Shown here: positions 15,866 through 23,740 of the stretch, piece by piece
Position numbering within the stretch: the first letter of the stretch is position 1
How the letters are laid out: every line of letters starts with the position of its first letter
Source: Algibacter lectus
GTDB taxonomy: Bacteria; Bacteroidota; Bacteroidia; Flavobacteriales; Flavobacteriaceae
DNA length: 64,000 nt
Reading direction: 5' to 3'
NCBI RefSeq assembly: GCF_900112395.1
Contig: NZ_FOLN01000003.1
Coordinates: 558,001 to 622,000 of the forward strand
Position numbers and translations under genes: made by a program
Notes under the pieces: model-generated
Told to the model about the DNA's origin: nothing
The model's input: the letters and a program-made list of their open reading frames with translations, nothing else
The model's database searches: none

Positions 15866-16162
15866 TTAAACACTAACAACGCTATTCTCAGCAGAAGCGT
15901 AATCGCTCCAAACATAAGAGTCTGCAGCAGAGTCGTTAACGTAATCTCCGTCAACTATATATTTGAATTCATAAGAATTCTCAGCATCTAAATCAACAGT
16001 GCCTTTAAATGTTCCGTTCTTTAATTTTTTTAACGGTGTTGCTTTTTCGTTCCATTCATTAAAGCTCCCAACAATAGAAACTTTTTTTGCCTCCTCAGCT
16101 TCAATAGTAAAAGTTACTTTACAAACTGGTTTGCTTTTTAAATATTGTTTTTTAATAGCCAT
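15866..16162 (-). CDS. Small isoamylase-early-set / AMPK1-type glycogen-binding (CBM48) protein
   Basis: This 98-residue cytoplasmic protein consists almost entirely of one CBM48/E-set domain: VTFTIEAEEAKKVSIVGSFN, the GSFNEWN motif, LKKLKNGTFKGTVDLD, and YEFKYIVDGDYVNDSAAD with the aromatic residues that stack on glucan. No catalytic domain is attached. Stand-alone copies are common in flavobacteria, and their physiological partner is unknown; glycogen binding is inferred from the fold. It is monocistronic with a terminator at 15806. Confidence 0.88.
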   Translation of the reverse strand: MAIKKQYLKSKPVCKVTFTIEAEEAKKVSIVGSFNEWNEKATPLKKLKNGTFKGTVDLDAENSYEFKYIVDGDYVNDSAADSYVWSDYASAENSVVSV

Positions 16163-16459
16163 AGTAAAATATGTTGTTTTATTCTACAAATTTATAAAAG
16201 TTTATTAACTCATAATCATTTAAACGCCTTAACATCAAAAAATTATCAATTTAATAATATGGGTTCTAATTATTTCATGGTAAATAATAAAATTAGGCTG
16301 AATTTTATATTATTAGCAATCGTTAAATCGGCTTTTTGCTTGATTTTCAATTAGTTTTAGAGCTTATTAAGCTATAGTGTTTCTCTAAAATATGACTAAT
16401 TAAATAAACTTCGGCATATCATTAAAATGTTATAACTTTACATCTATTATTTTTACATC
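16163..16459. other. A/T-rich intergenic region with no recognised gene
   Basis: This is about 297 bases between divergent genes. A weak -7-like TAACTTTA lies near 16431-16438 before the DHFR fusion gene. A 31-codon ORF starting at 16260 has no family features and is probably chance. I see no structured RNA. Confidence 0.5.
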
Positions 16460-17386
16460 ATGTTCGGAAAAAAAAGACCCACTCCACAAATAGATAAAGA
16501 CCAATTAGAGCTTATAGAAAATGCTCAAAAACGCATTAGGCAAAAGAAAGGATTGTACATTCATTTTGTTATATTTCTTCTTGGTGCTGTTTTTTTAATA
16601 ATTGCTAATACCGTTTTAGGTATTGGTAAAGAGGTTACTTTTTTTGGTAAAGAATGGTTTTTATACGCTATTCTAGCGTGGTCGTTTTTCTTTGTATATC
16701 ATTTAATTACTGTGTTTGTTACTCATAAATTTATGGGTAAAGCTTGGGAAAAAGAACAATTAGAAAAACTTGTAGCAAAACAGCAAGTACGTATTGAAGC
16801 TTTAAAAAGCACTTTAGATAAAGAAGAGAAACTTATTGTGAAAAGTGAGGTTTTTAAAAGTGAACAGAAGGTAAAAGAAGCTATAAGTACAGGTAATCAA
16901 GAGCTTACTGTTATTGTCGCTGCAGCGGAAAACGATGCTATAGGAAAAGATAATAAACTTATTTGGCATTTAAGTGACGATTTAAAACGATTTAAAAGTT
17001 TAACAAATGGCCATCATATCATTATGGGGCGCAAAACATTTGAGAGTTTCCCAAAGCCATTACCAAACCGTACACATGTTGTAATTACAAGACAAACAGA
17101 TTACAAAGCGCCAGAAGGTGTAATATTAGTTAATAGTTTAGAAGAAGCTATTGAGGCTTCTAAAAGCGATGTGCAACCCTACATTATTGGTGGTGGTGAA
17201 ATCTATAAGCAAGCCATGGCAGTTGCTGATAAAATTGAATTAACACGTGTACATGAAAGCTTTGATGCCGATACTTTTTTTCCGGAAGTAGATACTTCAA
17301 TTTGGAAAGAAACAGCGAATAAATTTCATAATAAAGATGATAAGCACGATTATGAATTTACGTTTTTAACTTACGAAAGAAAATAG
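16460..17386 (+). CDS. folA: 2TM-domain / dihydrofolate reductase fusion, membrane-anchored DHFR
   Basis: The protein has 308 residues in two modules. Residues about 15-100 are a 2TM domain with segments near 32-52 and 65-88 (YIHFVIFLLGAVFLIIAN, WFLYAILAWSFFFVYHLI). A charged coiled-coil-like linker (about 95-145) follows. Residues about 148-308 are a complete DHFR: LTVIVAAAENDAIGKDNKLIW, the acidic active-site D in WHLSDDLKRFK, IIMGRKTFESFPKPLPNR and the NADPH-binding IIGGGEIYKQAM. DHFR regenerates tetrahydrofolate after ThyA. Bacterial DHFR is normally a soluble protein of about 160 residues, so the fusion is unusual. The reading frame is continuous. Confidence 0.93.
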   Translation: MFGKKRPTPQIDKDQLELIENAQKRIRQKKGLYIHFVIFLLGAVFLIIANTVLGIGKEVTFFGKEWFLYAILAWSFFFVYHLITVFVTHKFMGKAWEKEQLEKLVAKQQVRIEALKSTLDKEEKLIVKSEVFKSEQKVKEAISTGNQELTVIVAAAENDAIGKDNKLIWHLSDDLKRFKSLTNGHHIIMGRKTFESFPKPLPNRTHVVITRQTDYKAPEGVILVNSLEEAIEASKSDVQPYIIGGGEIYKQAMAVADKIELTRVHESFDADTFFPEVDTSIWKETANKFHNKDDKHDYEFTFLTYERK

Positions 17387-17426
17387 AAAAGCAAAAGGTT
17401 TGTTGCTTTAGAGAACTTCAATATTT

Positions 17427-18983
17427 ATGGTGAAAGAAATTCAACTTCGTATTACATTAAAAGAAGAAGAACGTAGTGATATTCTAGTTTTAAAGGCTGC
17501 TTTAAAGTTAGAGATAGATCGAAAAGATATTACAGGAGTAAAAGTTTTAAGAAAGTCTATCGATGCGCGAAAGGCTAAAATTATGCTGAACTATAAAGTA
17601 GCTGTTTATATTCGCGAAGCTCTGCCAAAAACATCCGATTATACTTTTAACTATAAAGATGTATCTAAGGCGAAACCAGTTCATATTATTGGTTTCGGAC
17701 CAGCAGGAATGTATGCGGCATTGCGTTGTATTGAACTTGGCTTTAAGCCTATTGTTTTAGAGCGCGGAAAAAATGTGAAAGATCGTCGTCGCGATTTAAA
17801 AGCAATAAATCAAGATCATTTTGTAAACGAAGATTCTAACTATTGCTTTGGTGAAGGTGGAGCAGGAACTTACAGCGATGGTAAACTTTACACCCGAAGT
17901 TTAAAGCGTGGTGATGTACGCCGTATTTTTGAGAATTTAGTTTTTCATGGCGCAACCGATCAAATTTTGGTCGATGCACATCCGCATATAGGAACAAATA
18001 AACTCCCGAAAGTGGTTCAAAATATTCGAGAAACCATATTGAATTATGGTGGAGAAGTTCATTTTGAAACCCGAGTTACCGATTTTGTTATTAAAGATAA
18101 TAGCATAAAGGCCATTCAGCTTTTAAATAAAGAAGAAATGCCTGTTGATAAGGTTATTCTAGCAACAGGGCATTCGGCTAGAGATATTTTTTATTTATTA
18201 GATAAAAAGGACATCGCTTTAGAGGCCAAATCCTTTGCTATGGGCGTTCGTGTAGAACATCCGCAACATATTATAGATTCTATCCAATACCACTGTTCTG
18301 GTCCTCGTCATGAACTTTTACCAGCTGCATCTTACGGGTTAGTACAGCAAGTTAACGAACGTGGTGTTTACTCATTTTGTATGTGTCCTGGCGGATTTAT
18401 TGTGCCGGCTGCTACTGCAAATGGAGAAGTTGTTGTAAATGGTATGTCGCCGTCTAAGCGGAATAATCTATATGCCAATTCTGGTATTGTAGTAGAAATA
18501 GATGTTAATAAAGATTTACCTAAATACGAGCAATTTGGAGCGTTAAAAGGTTTGGAATATCAGAAGAATTTAGAACGTTTGGCCTTTACGGCTGGCGGAA
18601 GAAGTCAGGTAGCGCCAGCACAACGTTTAACTGATTTTGTGGAAGGTAATTTATCTTCAAGTTTAAATGATACATCATACCAACCGGGATTAAATTCGGC
18701 GCCTTTACATTCGCTTTTACCGAAATTAATTGGAAGTAGATTGCGAAAAGGGTTTCAGGCGTTCGGACAAAAAATGAATGGCTATTACACCGAAGAAGCC
18801 AATGTGGTTGGTGTAGAGTCTAGAACATCATCACCAGTTTCTATTCCTCGAAAAGAGAGTTTAGCACATCCTCAAATTTCCAACTTATTTCCTTGTGGAG
18901 AAGGTGGAGGTTATGCAGGTGGTATTGTGTCTGCGGCTATGGATGGTGAACGTTGTGCGGAAGCAGCAACAGATAATTTGTAG
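17427..18983 (+). CDS. FAD-dependent oxidoreductase of the COG2509 family
   Basis: This 518-residue predicted flavoprotein starts with a small alpha/beta domain (residues 1-75: LRITLKEEERSDILVLKAAL). A Rossmann FAD motif follows at about 85-115 (VHIIGFGPAGMYAALRCIE, then VLERG). FGEGGAGTYSDGKLYTR, ILATGHSARDIFYLL, a VCPGG-like SFCMCPGGFIVPAA and a C-terminal FPCGEGGGYAGGIVSAAMDG complete the family pattern. The substrate is unknown. It lies 40 bases behind the DHFR fusion and may be cotranscribed with it. FabD has its own promoter. Confidence 0.88.
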   Translation: MVKEIQLRITLKEEERSDILVLKAALKLEIDRKDITGVKVLRKSIDARKAKIMLNYKVAVYIREALPKTSDYTFNYKDVSKAKPVHIIGFGPAGMYAALRCIELGFKPIVLERGKNVKDRRRDLKAINQDHFVNEDSNYCFGEGGAGTYSDGKLYTRSLKRGDVRRIFENLVFHGATDQILVDAHPHIGTNKLPKVVQNIRETILNYGGEVHFETRVTDFVIKDNSIKAIQLLNKEEMPVDKVILATGHSARDIFYLLDKKDIALEAKSFAMGVRVEHPQHIIDSIQYHCSGPRHELLPAASYGLVQQVNERGVYSFCMCPGGFIVPAATANGEVVVNGMSPSKRNNLYANSGIVVEIDVNKDLPKYEQFGALKGLEYQKNLERLAFTAGGRSQVAPAQRLTDFVEGNLSSSLNDTSYQPGLNSAPLHSLLPKLIGSRLRKGFQAFGQKMNGYYTEEANVVGVESRTSSPVSIPRKESLAHPQISNLFPCGEGGGYAGGIVSAAMDGERCAEAATDNL

Positions 18984-19023
18984 TTTGCTAATTGGGTTTA
19001 TTTTGCTAAAATCATTAAAACTA

Positions 19024-19052
19024 TTGATAATAGCCAATAATTGTTATTTTTG
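19024..19052 (+). promoter_or_regulatory. Promoter for fabD-lspA
   Basis: TTG at 19024-19026, an 18-base spacer and TATTTTTG at 19045-19052 match the Bacteroidota consensus (TTG, then TAnnTTTG). The likely transcription start is about 4 bases after the box, giving a leader of about 20 bases to the fabD ATG at 19076. Confidence 0.65.
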
Positions 19053-19075
19053 CAGCACTAATAAAAGAACCAATT

Positions 19076-19969
19076 ATGAACGCATATATTTTTCCAGGCC
19101 AAGGAGCACAATTTTCAGGAATGGGTTTAGACCTTTATGAAAACTCTCCTTTAGCGCAAAGTTTATTTGAAAAGGCAAATGAGATTTTAGGATTTCCTAT
19201 TACAGACATTATGTTTGAAGGAACTGCAGAAGCTTTAAAAGAAACTAAAGTAACACAACCGGCTATATTTTTACATTCAGTAATTTTAGCAAAAACGTTA
19301 GGTGAAAGCTTTAAACCAGATATGGTTGCAGGACATTCTTTAGGTGAATTTTCAGCATTAGTAGCGAGTGGCGCATTAACTTTTGAAGACGGATTAAAAT
19401 TGGTTTCTCAACGTGCGATTGCGATGCAAAAAGCTTGCGAATTACAACCAAGTACTATGGCTGCCGTTTTAGGTTTAGAAGATGCTGTAGTAGAAAAAGT
19501 ATGTGAAGAGATTGATGGTGTTGTTGTTGCTGCAAATTATAACTGCCCTGGTCAATTAGTGATTTCGGGAGAAGTTGAAGCAATAAATAAAGCTTGTGAG
19601 GCTTTAAAAGAAGCTGGTGCAAGACGCGCTTTAGTATTACCGGTTGGTGGAGCATTTCACTCACCAATGATGGAGCCTGCTCGTGAGGAGTTGGCAGCAG
19701 CTATAGAAAATACAACATTTAGCAAGCCAAATTGTCCAATTTATCAAAACGTAACGGCAACTGCTATTACCGATGAGGCGGAAATAAAAGCAAATTTAAT
19801 TTCACAACTTACAGCTCCTGTACGTTGGACACAATCTGTACAACAAATGATAAACGATGGTGCTACCTTATTTACTGAAGTTGGCCCAGGTAAAGTTTTA
19901 CAAGGTTTAGTTAAAAAAATAAATAGAGCTTCGGAAACAGCTTCTGCAACGTTAGATACAAATAAGTAG
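19076..19969 (+). CDS. fabD: Malonyl-CoA:ACP transacylase
   Basis: The enzyme transfers malonyl groups from CoA to acyl carrier protein for fatty-acid synthesis. It shows FPGQGAQFSGMG at the N-terminus, the nucleophile S88 in VAGHSLGEFSALV, catalytic-region VGGAFHSPMM, and the C-terminal QNVTA and FTEVGPGKVLQGLV signatures. Length (297) is normal. The stop codon abuts the lspA start (TAG-ATG), so the two are one transcript. Confidence 0.97.
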   Translation: MNAYIFPGQGAQFSGMGLDLYENSPLAQSLFEKANEILGFPITDIMFEGTAEALKETKVTQPAIFLHSVILAKTLGESFKPDMVAGHSLGEFSALVASGALTFEDGLKLVSQRAIAMQKACELQPSTMAAVLGLEDAVVEKVCEEIDGVVVAANYNCPGQLVISGEVEAINKACEALKEAGARRALVLPVGGAFHSPMMEPAREELAAAIENTTFSKPNCPIYQNVTATAITDEAEIKANLISQLTAPVRWTQSVQQMINDGATLFTEVGPGKVLQGLVKKINRASETASATLDTNK

Positions 19970-20482
19970 ATGAAACTTACAAAACGCTCAATTTACATTA
20001 TTCTAGTCATTGTTTTAACCATTGCTGTCGATCAAATTTCGAAAATATGGGTTAGAAATACTATTGTTGGTCGTACAGATATTCATCCGGGTGAACGTAT
20101 TTCTTTAATTGGAGATGCTTTTATTTTAATGAATGTTGAAAATACCGGTGCTTTTTTAGGTATGGGTAGCGATTTAAATCCAACCTTAAGAATCATTTTA
20201 TTGTTAATTCTACCTATTGTTGTTTTAGCATTTGTACTTCGTCATATTTTAAAAGATACAAGTTTAGATAATTTATCACTTTTTGCTTTTGCTAGTATTA
20301 TAGGTGGTGGTATTGCTAATGTTTACGACCGTGTAGTTTACGGCTCTGTAACCGATTTTTTCTTTATTGATTTAGGAGGTGTTTTTAGAACAGGTGTTTT
20401 TAATATGGCCGATTTATCGGTTACTACCGGAATGATAATTTTGGTAATTATGAGTTTTAAGAAGAAAGAAAAAGAAGCTTAG
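19970..20482 (+). CDS. lspA: Lipoprotein signal peptidase (signal peptidase II)
   Basis: This inner-membrane aspartic protease cleaves prolipoproteins before the lipidated cysteine. The window encodes many such substrates. Hydrophobic segments lie near residues 7-25, 74-90, 104-116 and 150-163. Catalytic aspartates are D120 (IANVYDRVVYG) and D148 (VFNMADLSV), and the VENTGAFLGMG motif corresponds to the conserved NxGxxxG region. Length 170 is typical. It is translationally linked to fabD, and a terminator follows. Confidence 0.96.
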   Translation: MKLTKRSIYIILVIVLTIAVDQISKIWVRNTIVGRTDIHPGERISLIGDAFILMNVENTGAFLGMGSDLNPTLRIILLLILPIVVLAFVLRHILKDTSLDNLSLFAFASIIGGGIANVYDRVVYGSVTDFFFIDLGGVFRTGVFNMADLSVTTGMIILVIMSFKKKEKEA

Positions 20483-20506
20483 AGTTAAGCTATATTTTAA
20501 GATTAT

Positions 20507-20545
20507 AAAAAAAAGCCAACTAAATTATTTAGTTGGCTTTTTTTT
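20507..20545. terminator. Bidirectional terminator between lspA and the M1 peptidase gene
   Basis: GCCAACTAAA (20515-20524) and TTTAGTTGGC (20528-20537) enclose a 3-base loop, with eight A before and eight T after. It serves both convergent genes. Confidence 0.93.
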
Positions 20546-20564
20546 ATTCGATGTATTTTAAAAT

Positions 20565-22796
20565 TTATTTAGTTTGATTTGCTTTAAAGCGATCGAAGTC
20601 GGAAGTTGAATCTGCTTTCGGGAATGTATTGTTACTCATATCCGTATCGGCAAGCTCAAAGTTAGGATCTAAATTTACCTTAACAACCGTTTTGGCTTTT
20701 ACGAATGTCTTTTTAATTTCATATTCATTTCGTCTCCAAATTTGAGCAGGAATTCTATCAATTTCCGAAGAACCATCAGAGTAAATCCATTCAATAATAA
20801 CAGGCATAATTAAGCCGCCTATATTTTTTACAGTAACCTCGTAAATGTTTTTACCAGAAAGTTGTTTGCGTAATTCTTTTTCATCTAAGCGAGATGTAAA
20901 TTGACCATATCCTCGATCTGGTGTAGATGTCATATTTATAACTTGTGGCCCGTTCGAGAAATCTGTAAAAACATCCTCCGTCATTTCTGCTTCAGTATTA
21001 TTGTTTTTAGAAGTTTTTGTGTTTTCCTCTTTTACTGTAAACCATTTTACATTATGTAGTTGTTGGTTAACGTGGTCGGTTGTAAAAAACCATCCTTTAT
21101 AAAACCAATCTAAATCGGTAGCAGTTGCATCTTCTAAGGTTCTAAATAAATCTCCTGGGTTTGGATGTTTGTATTTCCAACGGTTAGCATATTCTCTGAA
21201 AGCTTCGTCAAATAAATCTTTACCTATAATAGAGTTACGTAACATTTGTAATCCTACAGTTGGTTTCATGTAGAAATTCGCTCCAAATTGGTTGAATAGT
21301 TCATTATCTGAATTTGTCATAATTGGGCGTAGTATGTTTTTATCACCCATCATAAAAGGAACAATTTTTTTGGGAGTTACGTGGCTGTAAGAAGGGTATC
21401 TTTCTTTTAACGTGCGTTGGTGTAAAAAGGTGTTTAAACCTTCGTCCATCCACATCCATTTACGCTCATCAGAACTTACAATCATAGGGAACCAGTTGTG
21501 TCCTACTTCATGTATAATAGTGCCAATCATACTTGCCTTAGCTTTTTCGCTTATTTTTCCATCCGTTGGGCGGCCTCCGTTGAAACTAATCATTGGGAAT
21601 TCCATACCTATGTTAGATGTGTTAACCGAAATGGCAACAGGATAAGGGTAATCGAAAGTAGCGTTAGAGTAAACCTCCAAGGCGTTTTTCACTGCTTTTG
21701 TAGAGACTTCTTGCCAAACAGGTAAACCTTCTTTTGGGTAAAGTGACATAGCCATAACTGTATGGCTTGGTAATTTTACAGCTTGTGCATCCCACATAAA
21801 TTTTCTAGATGAAGCAAAAGCAAAATCGCGTACATTTTTAGCTTTAAACTTCCAAGTTTTTTTATTGTTAGATTTTGTTTTCTTATTAAGGTCGGCTTCT
21901 TCTTCAGTAATAATGATTACCGGTTTGTCAAAGGAAGTTTTGGCTTGTTTTAAGCGTTTAAGTTGTGTTTTGTTTAATACAGATTCGCTGTTCTCTAGCG
22001 TGCCAGTTGCAGCAACAACATGATCGGCAGGTACTGTAATTTCAACATCGTAATCTCCAAATTCTAAAGCAAACTCACCAAGTTTTTGAAATTGTTGGTT
22101 TTGCCAACCTTCAGTATCGCTATATACGGCCATTCTAGGAAACCAGTGCGCAATTAAAAATGCACTGTTATCATCTTCCGGAAAGTATTCATACCCTTCT
22201 CGCGAAAGCGTATACATACTTCTATCTGTTATTGGGTAAGACCAAGAAATTGAAAAACTAATTTGTTCACCAGATTTTAAAGGTGTATTCAATTTAACCT
22301 TCATCATGGTGTTGTTAATAAGTATTTTTAGATTGTTATTATTTGCATCTTTTACTTCTTTTATAGAGTAGCCAGCAGGAAAATCGATAGCGCGGGTTAG
22401 AAATTGCATTTTCCGAGTGGTAATAAAATCTTTTACTTCATTATTAATACTACCAAAATCTTCGTTTTCTTTTTTGTTTACGTTTTGCTCTAATTGAAGC
22501 CATAAGTATGATAATTCATCTGGAGAATTATTAAAATAGGTTATGGTTTCTTCCCCCGAAAGGGTATTTGTTTTTTCGTCTATAGTTGCTTTAATGTTAT
22601 AGTTAGCACGTTGTTGCCAATAATCTTTCCCCGGAGCACCACTAGCTGTTCTGTACGTGTTTGGTGGGGCAATTAAATTATCGATAGGTTCGAATTTACC
22701 TTGCCACGGCTGGGTTTGTGCTGTTAAGTTGAAATTAACTAAAATAGTTATGATTAAAACAGGGAGTAGTCTCATAATATGACGCTTATATATCAT
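20565..22796 (-). CDS. M1 family zinc metallopeptidase (aminopeptidase-like), exported
   Basis: This is a secreted gluzincin. The N-terminal signal segment is RLLPVLIITILVNFNLTAQ. Numbering from the ATG at 22796, the zinc site is H429-E-V-G-H433 with E452, that is HEXXH-x18-E. The substrate-binding exopeptidase motif is NIGMEFPMI (GAMEN-like, degenerate to GMEFP). The C-terminal part is beta-rich. Loss of strict GAMEN leaves the exact exopeptidase specificity open. ATGs at 22796 and 22775 are both plausible. An upstream TTG is less likely. Confidence 0.92.
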   Translation of the reverse strand: MIYKRHIMRLLPVLIITILVNFNLTAQTQPWQGKFEPIDNLIAPPNTYRTASGAPGKDYWQQRANYNIKATIDEKTNTLSGEETITYFNNSPDELSYLWLQLEQNVNKKENEDFGSINNEVKDFITTRKMQFLTRAIDFPAGYSIKEVKDANNNNLKILINNTMMKVKLNTPLKSGEQISFSISWSYPITDRSMYTLSREGYEYFPEDDNSAFLIAHWFPRMAVYSDTEGWQNQQFQKLGEFALEFGDYDVEITVPADHVVAATGTLENSESVLNKTQLKRLKQAKTSFDKPVIIITEEEADLNKKTKSNNKKTWKFKAKNVRDFAFASSRKFMWDAQAVKLPSHTVMAMSLYPKEGLPVWQEVSTKAVKNALEVYSNATFDYPYPVAISVNTSNIGMEFPMISFNGGRPTDGKISEKAKASMIGTIIHEVGHNWFPMIVSSDERKWMWMDEGLNTFLHQRTLKERYPSYSHVTPKKIVPFMMGDKNILRPIMTNSDNELFNQFGANFYMKPTVGLQMLRNSIIGKDLFDEAFREYANRWKYKHPNPGDLFRTLEDATATDLDWFYKGWFFTTDHVNQQLHNVKWFTVKEENTKTSKNNNTEAEMTEDVFTDFSNGPQVINMTSTPDRGYGQFTSRLDEKELRKQLSGKNIYEVTVKNIGGLIMPVIIEWIYSDGSSEIDRIPAQIWRRNEYEIKKTFVKAKTVVKVNLDPNFELADTDMSNNTFPKADSTSDFDRFKANQTK

Positions 22797-22824
22797 TGAT
22801 TTAAAAAAACACAAGATACTAATT

Positions 22825-22941
22825 ATGGTTAAGTTTTGTAATAATTGTAAGGGTTTTGTAGAGAAAGAGGCCGGATTTTTGAATAAAAAAGGAATTGAAT
22901 TACAATGTGTATCTTTTTATTTCTTAATTAATATAAGGTAA
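22825..22941 (+). CDS. Possible small CxxC peptide (38 aa)
   Basis: A short ORF begins at an ATG and reads MVKFCNNCKGFVEKEAGFLN and onward to a third cysteine (LQC), then a hydrophobic end. It carries a CxxC pair plus a third cysteine, as in zinc-binding miniproteins. It lies in the divergent gap between the M1 peptidase and ppa, upstream of the ppa promoter. No family is recognised and no clear promoter or ribosome site was seen. It may be chance. Confidence 0.2.
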   Translation: MVKFCNNCKGFVEKEAGFLNKKGIELQCVSFYFLINIR

Positions 22942-22988
22942 AAGTAGAATTAAGCTTTCAATTTAGTGTTAAAACAGGCGTTTTTATC

Positions 22989-23019
22989 TTGTTTACTGCT
23001 TTCGTGTTCAGTACATTTG
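22989..23019 (+). promoter_or_regulatory. Promoter for ppa
   Basis: TTG (22989-22991), a 20-base spacer and TACATTTG (23012-23019) match the Bacteroidota promoter consensus. The expected transcription start near 23023 leaves a leader of about 58 bases to the ATG at 23082. Confidence 0.7.
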
Positions 23020-23081
23020 TACCTTGATTACAGAAAATTAAGATTCTTCTCTTGAAGAAGAAAAATAAAATAAGATTTAAT

Positions 23082-23612
23082 ATGAGCAAGAAACAACAAC
23101 CGTTAACTTTTGATGTTTTAATTGAAATACCTAAAGGAAGTAGAAATAAATACGAATACGATTTTACATTACACAAAATCCGTTTTGATCGTATGTTATT
23201 TTCTTCAATGATGTATCCTGGTGATTATGGATTTATTCCAGAAACTCTAGCGTTAGATAAAGATCCTTTAGATGTGTTAGTTTTAGGTCATCAGCCAACA
23301 TTTCCAATGGTTGTAATGGAAGTTCGTCCAATTGGTGTGTTTTACATGACGGATGAAAAAGGACCAGATGAAAAAATTATTTGTGTACCGGTATCAGATC
23401 CTATTTGGAGTAATAAAATGGATATTGCTGATTTAAACCCACACAGATTAAAAGAAATAGAACATTTTTTCCAAGTTTATAAAGATTTAGAGAAGAAAAA
23501 AGTTGATACAGGTGGTTGGGGAAATGCTGAACAAGCAATTAAAATTTACCACGAATGTGTAGATCGTTATGATAAAAGTGAGCACAAGAAAAAACGCACT
23601 TTTACTATCTAA
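23082..23612 (+). CDS. ppa: Soluble inorganic pyrophosphatase, family I
   Basis: The enzyme hydrolyses pyrophosphate to phosphate in the cytoplasm. The 176-residue protein has LIEIPKGSRNKYEYD, the core YPGDYGFIPETL, the metal-binding DKDPLDVLVL (D-x-D-P-x-D) and YKDLEKKKVDTGGW near the C-terminus. I chose the ATG at 23082. The frame is open back to a TTG at 23052, but family alignment begins after SKKQQPLTF. A membrane pyrophosphatase gene follows directly. Confidence 0.96.
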   Translation: MSKKQQPLTFDVLIEIPKGSRNKYEYDFTLHKIRFDRMLFSSMMYPGDYGFIPETLALDKDPLDVLVLGHQPTFPMVVMEVRPIGVFYMTDEKGPDEKIICVPVSDPIWSNKMDIADLNPHRLKEIEHFFQVYKDLEKKKVDTGGWGNAEQAIKIYHECVDRYDKSEHKKKRTFTI

Positions 23613-23645
23613 TTAGTATATTCTTAAAATATTGCAAAATAAATG

Positions 23646-23676
23646 AGTCATCTTTAACTAAAGGTGACTTTTTTTA
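23646..23676 (+). terminator. Terminator of ppa
   Basis: AGTCATCTTTA (23646-23656) pairs with TAAAGGTGACT (23659-23669) with one T-G wobble and a 2-base centre. A run of seven T follows. It separates ppa from the membrane pyrophosphatase gene. Confidence 0.85.
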
Positions 23677-23740
23677 TTAATTATATTTCCTTATTTTTAG
23701 CTTGGTAAAATTAACAACAACCAAAAATCAACTAACTCTT

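Noticed and set aside
16145-16354. ORF between the CBM48 and DHFR-fusion genes
   Set aside because: It begins opposite the CBM48 start, is Asn/Ile/Phe-rich as expected from A/T-rich non-coding DNA, and shows no family signature.
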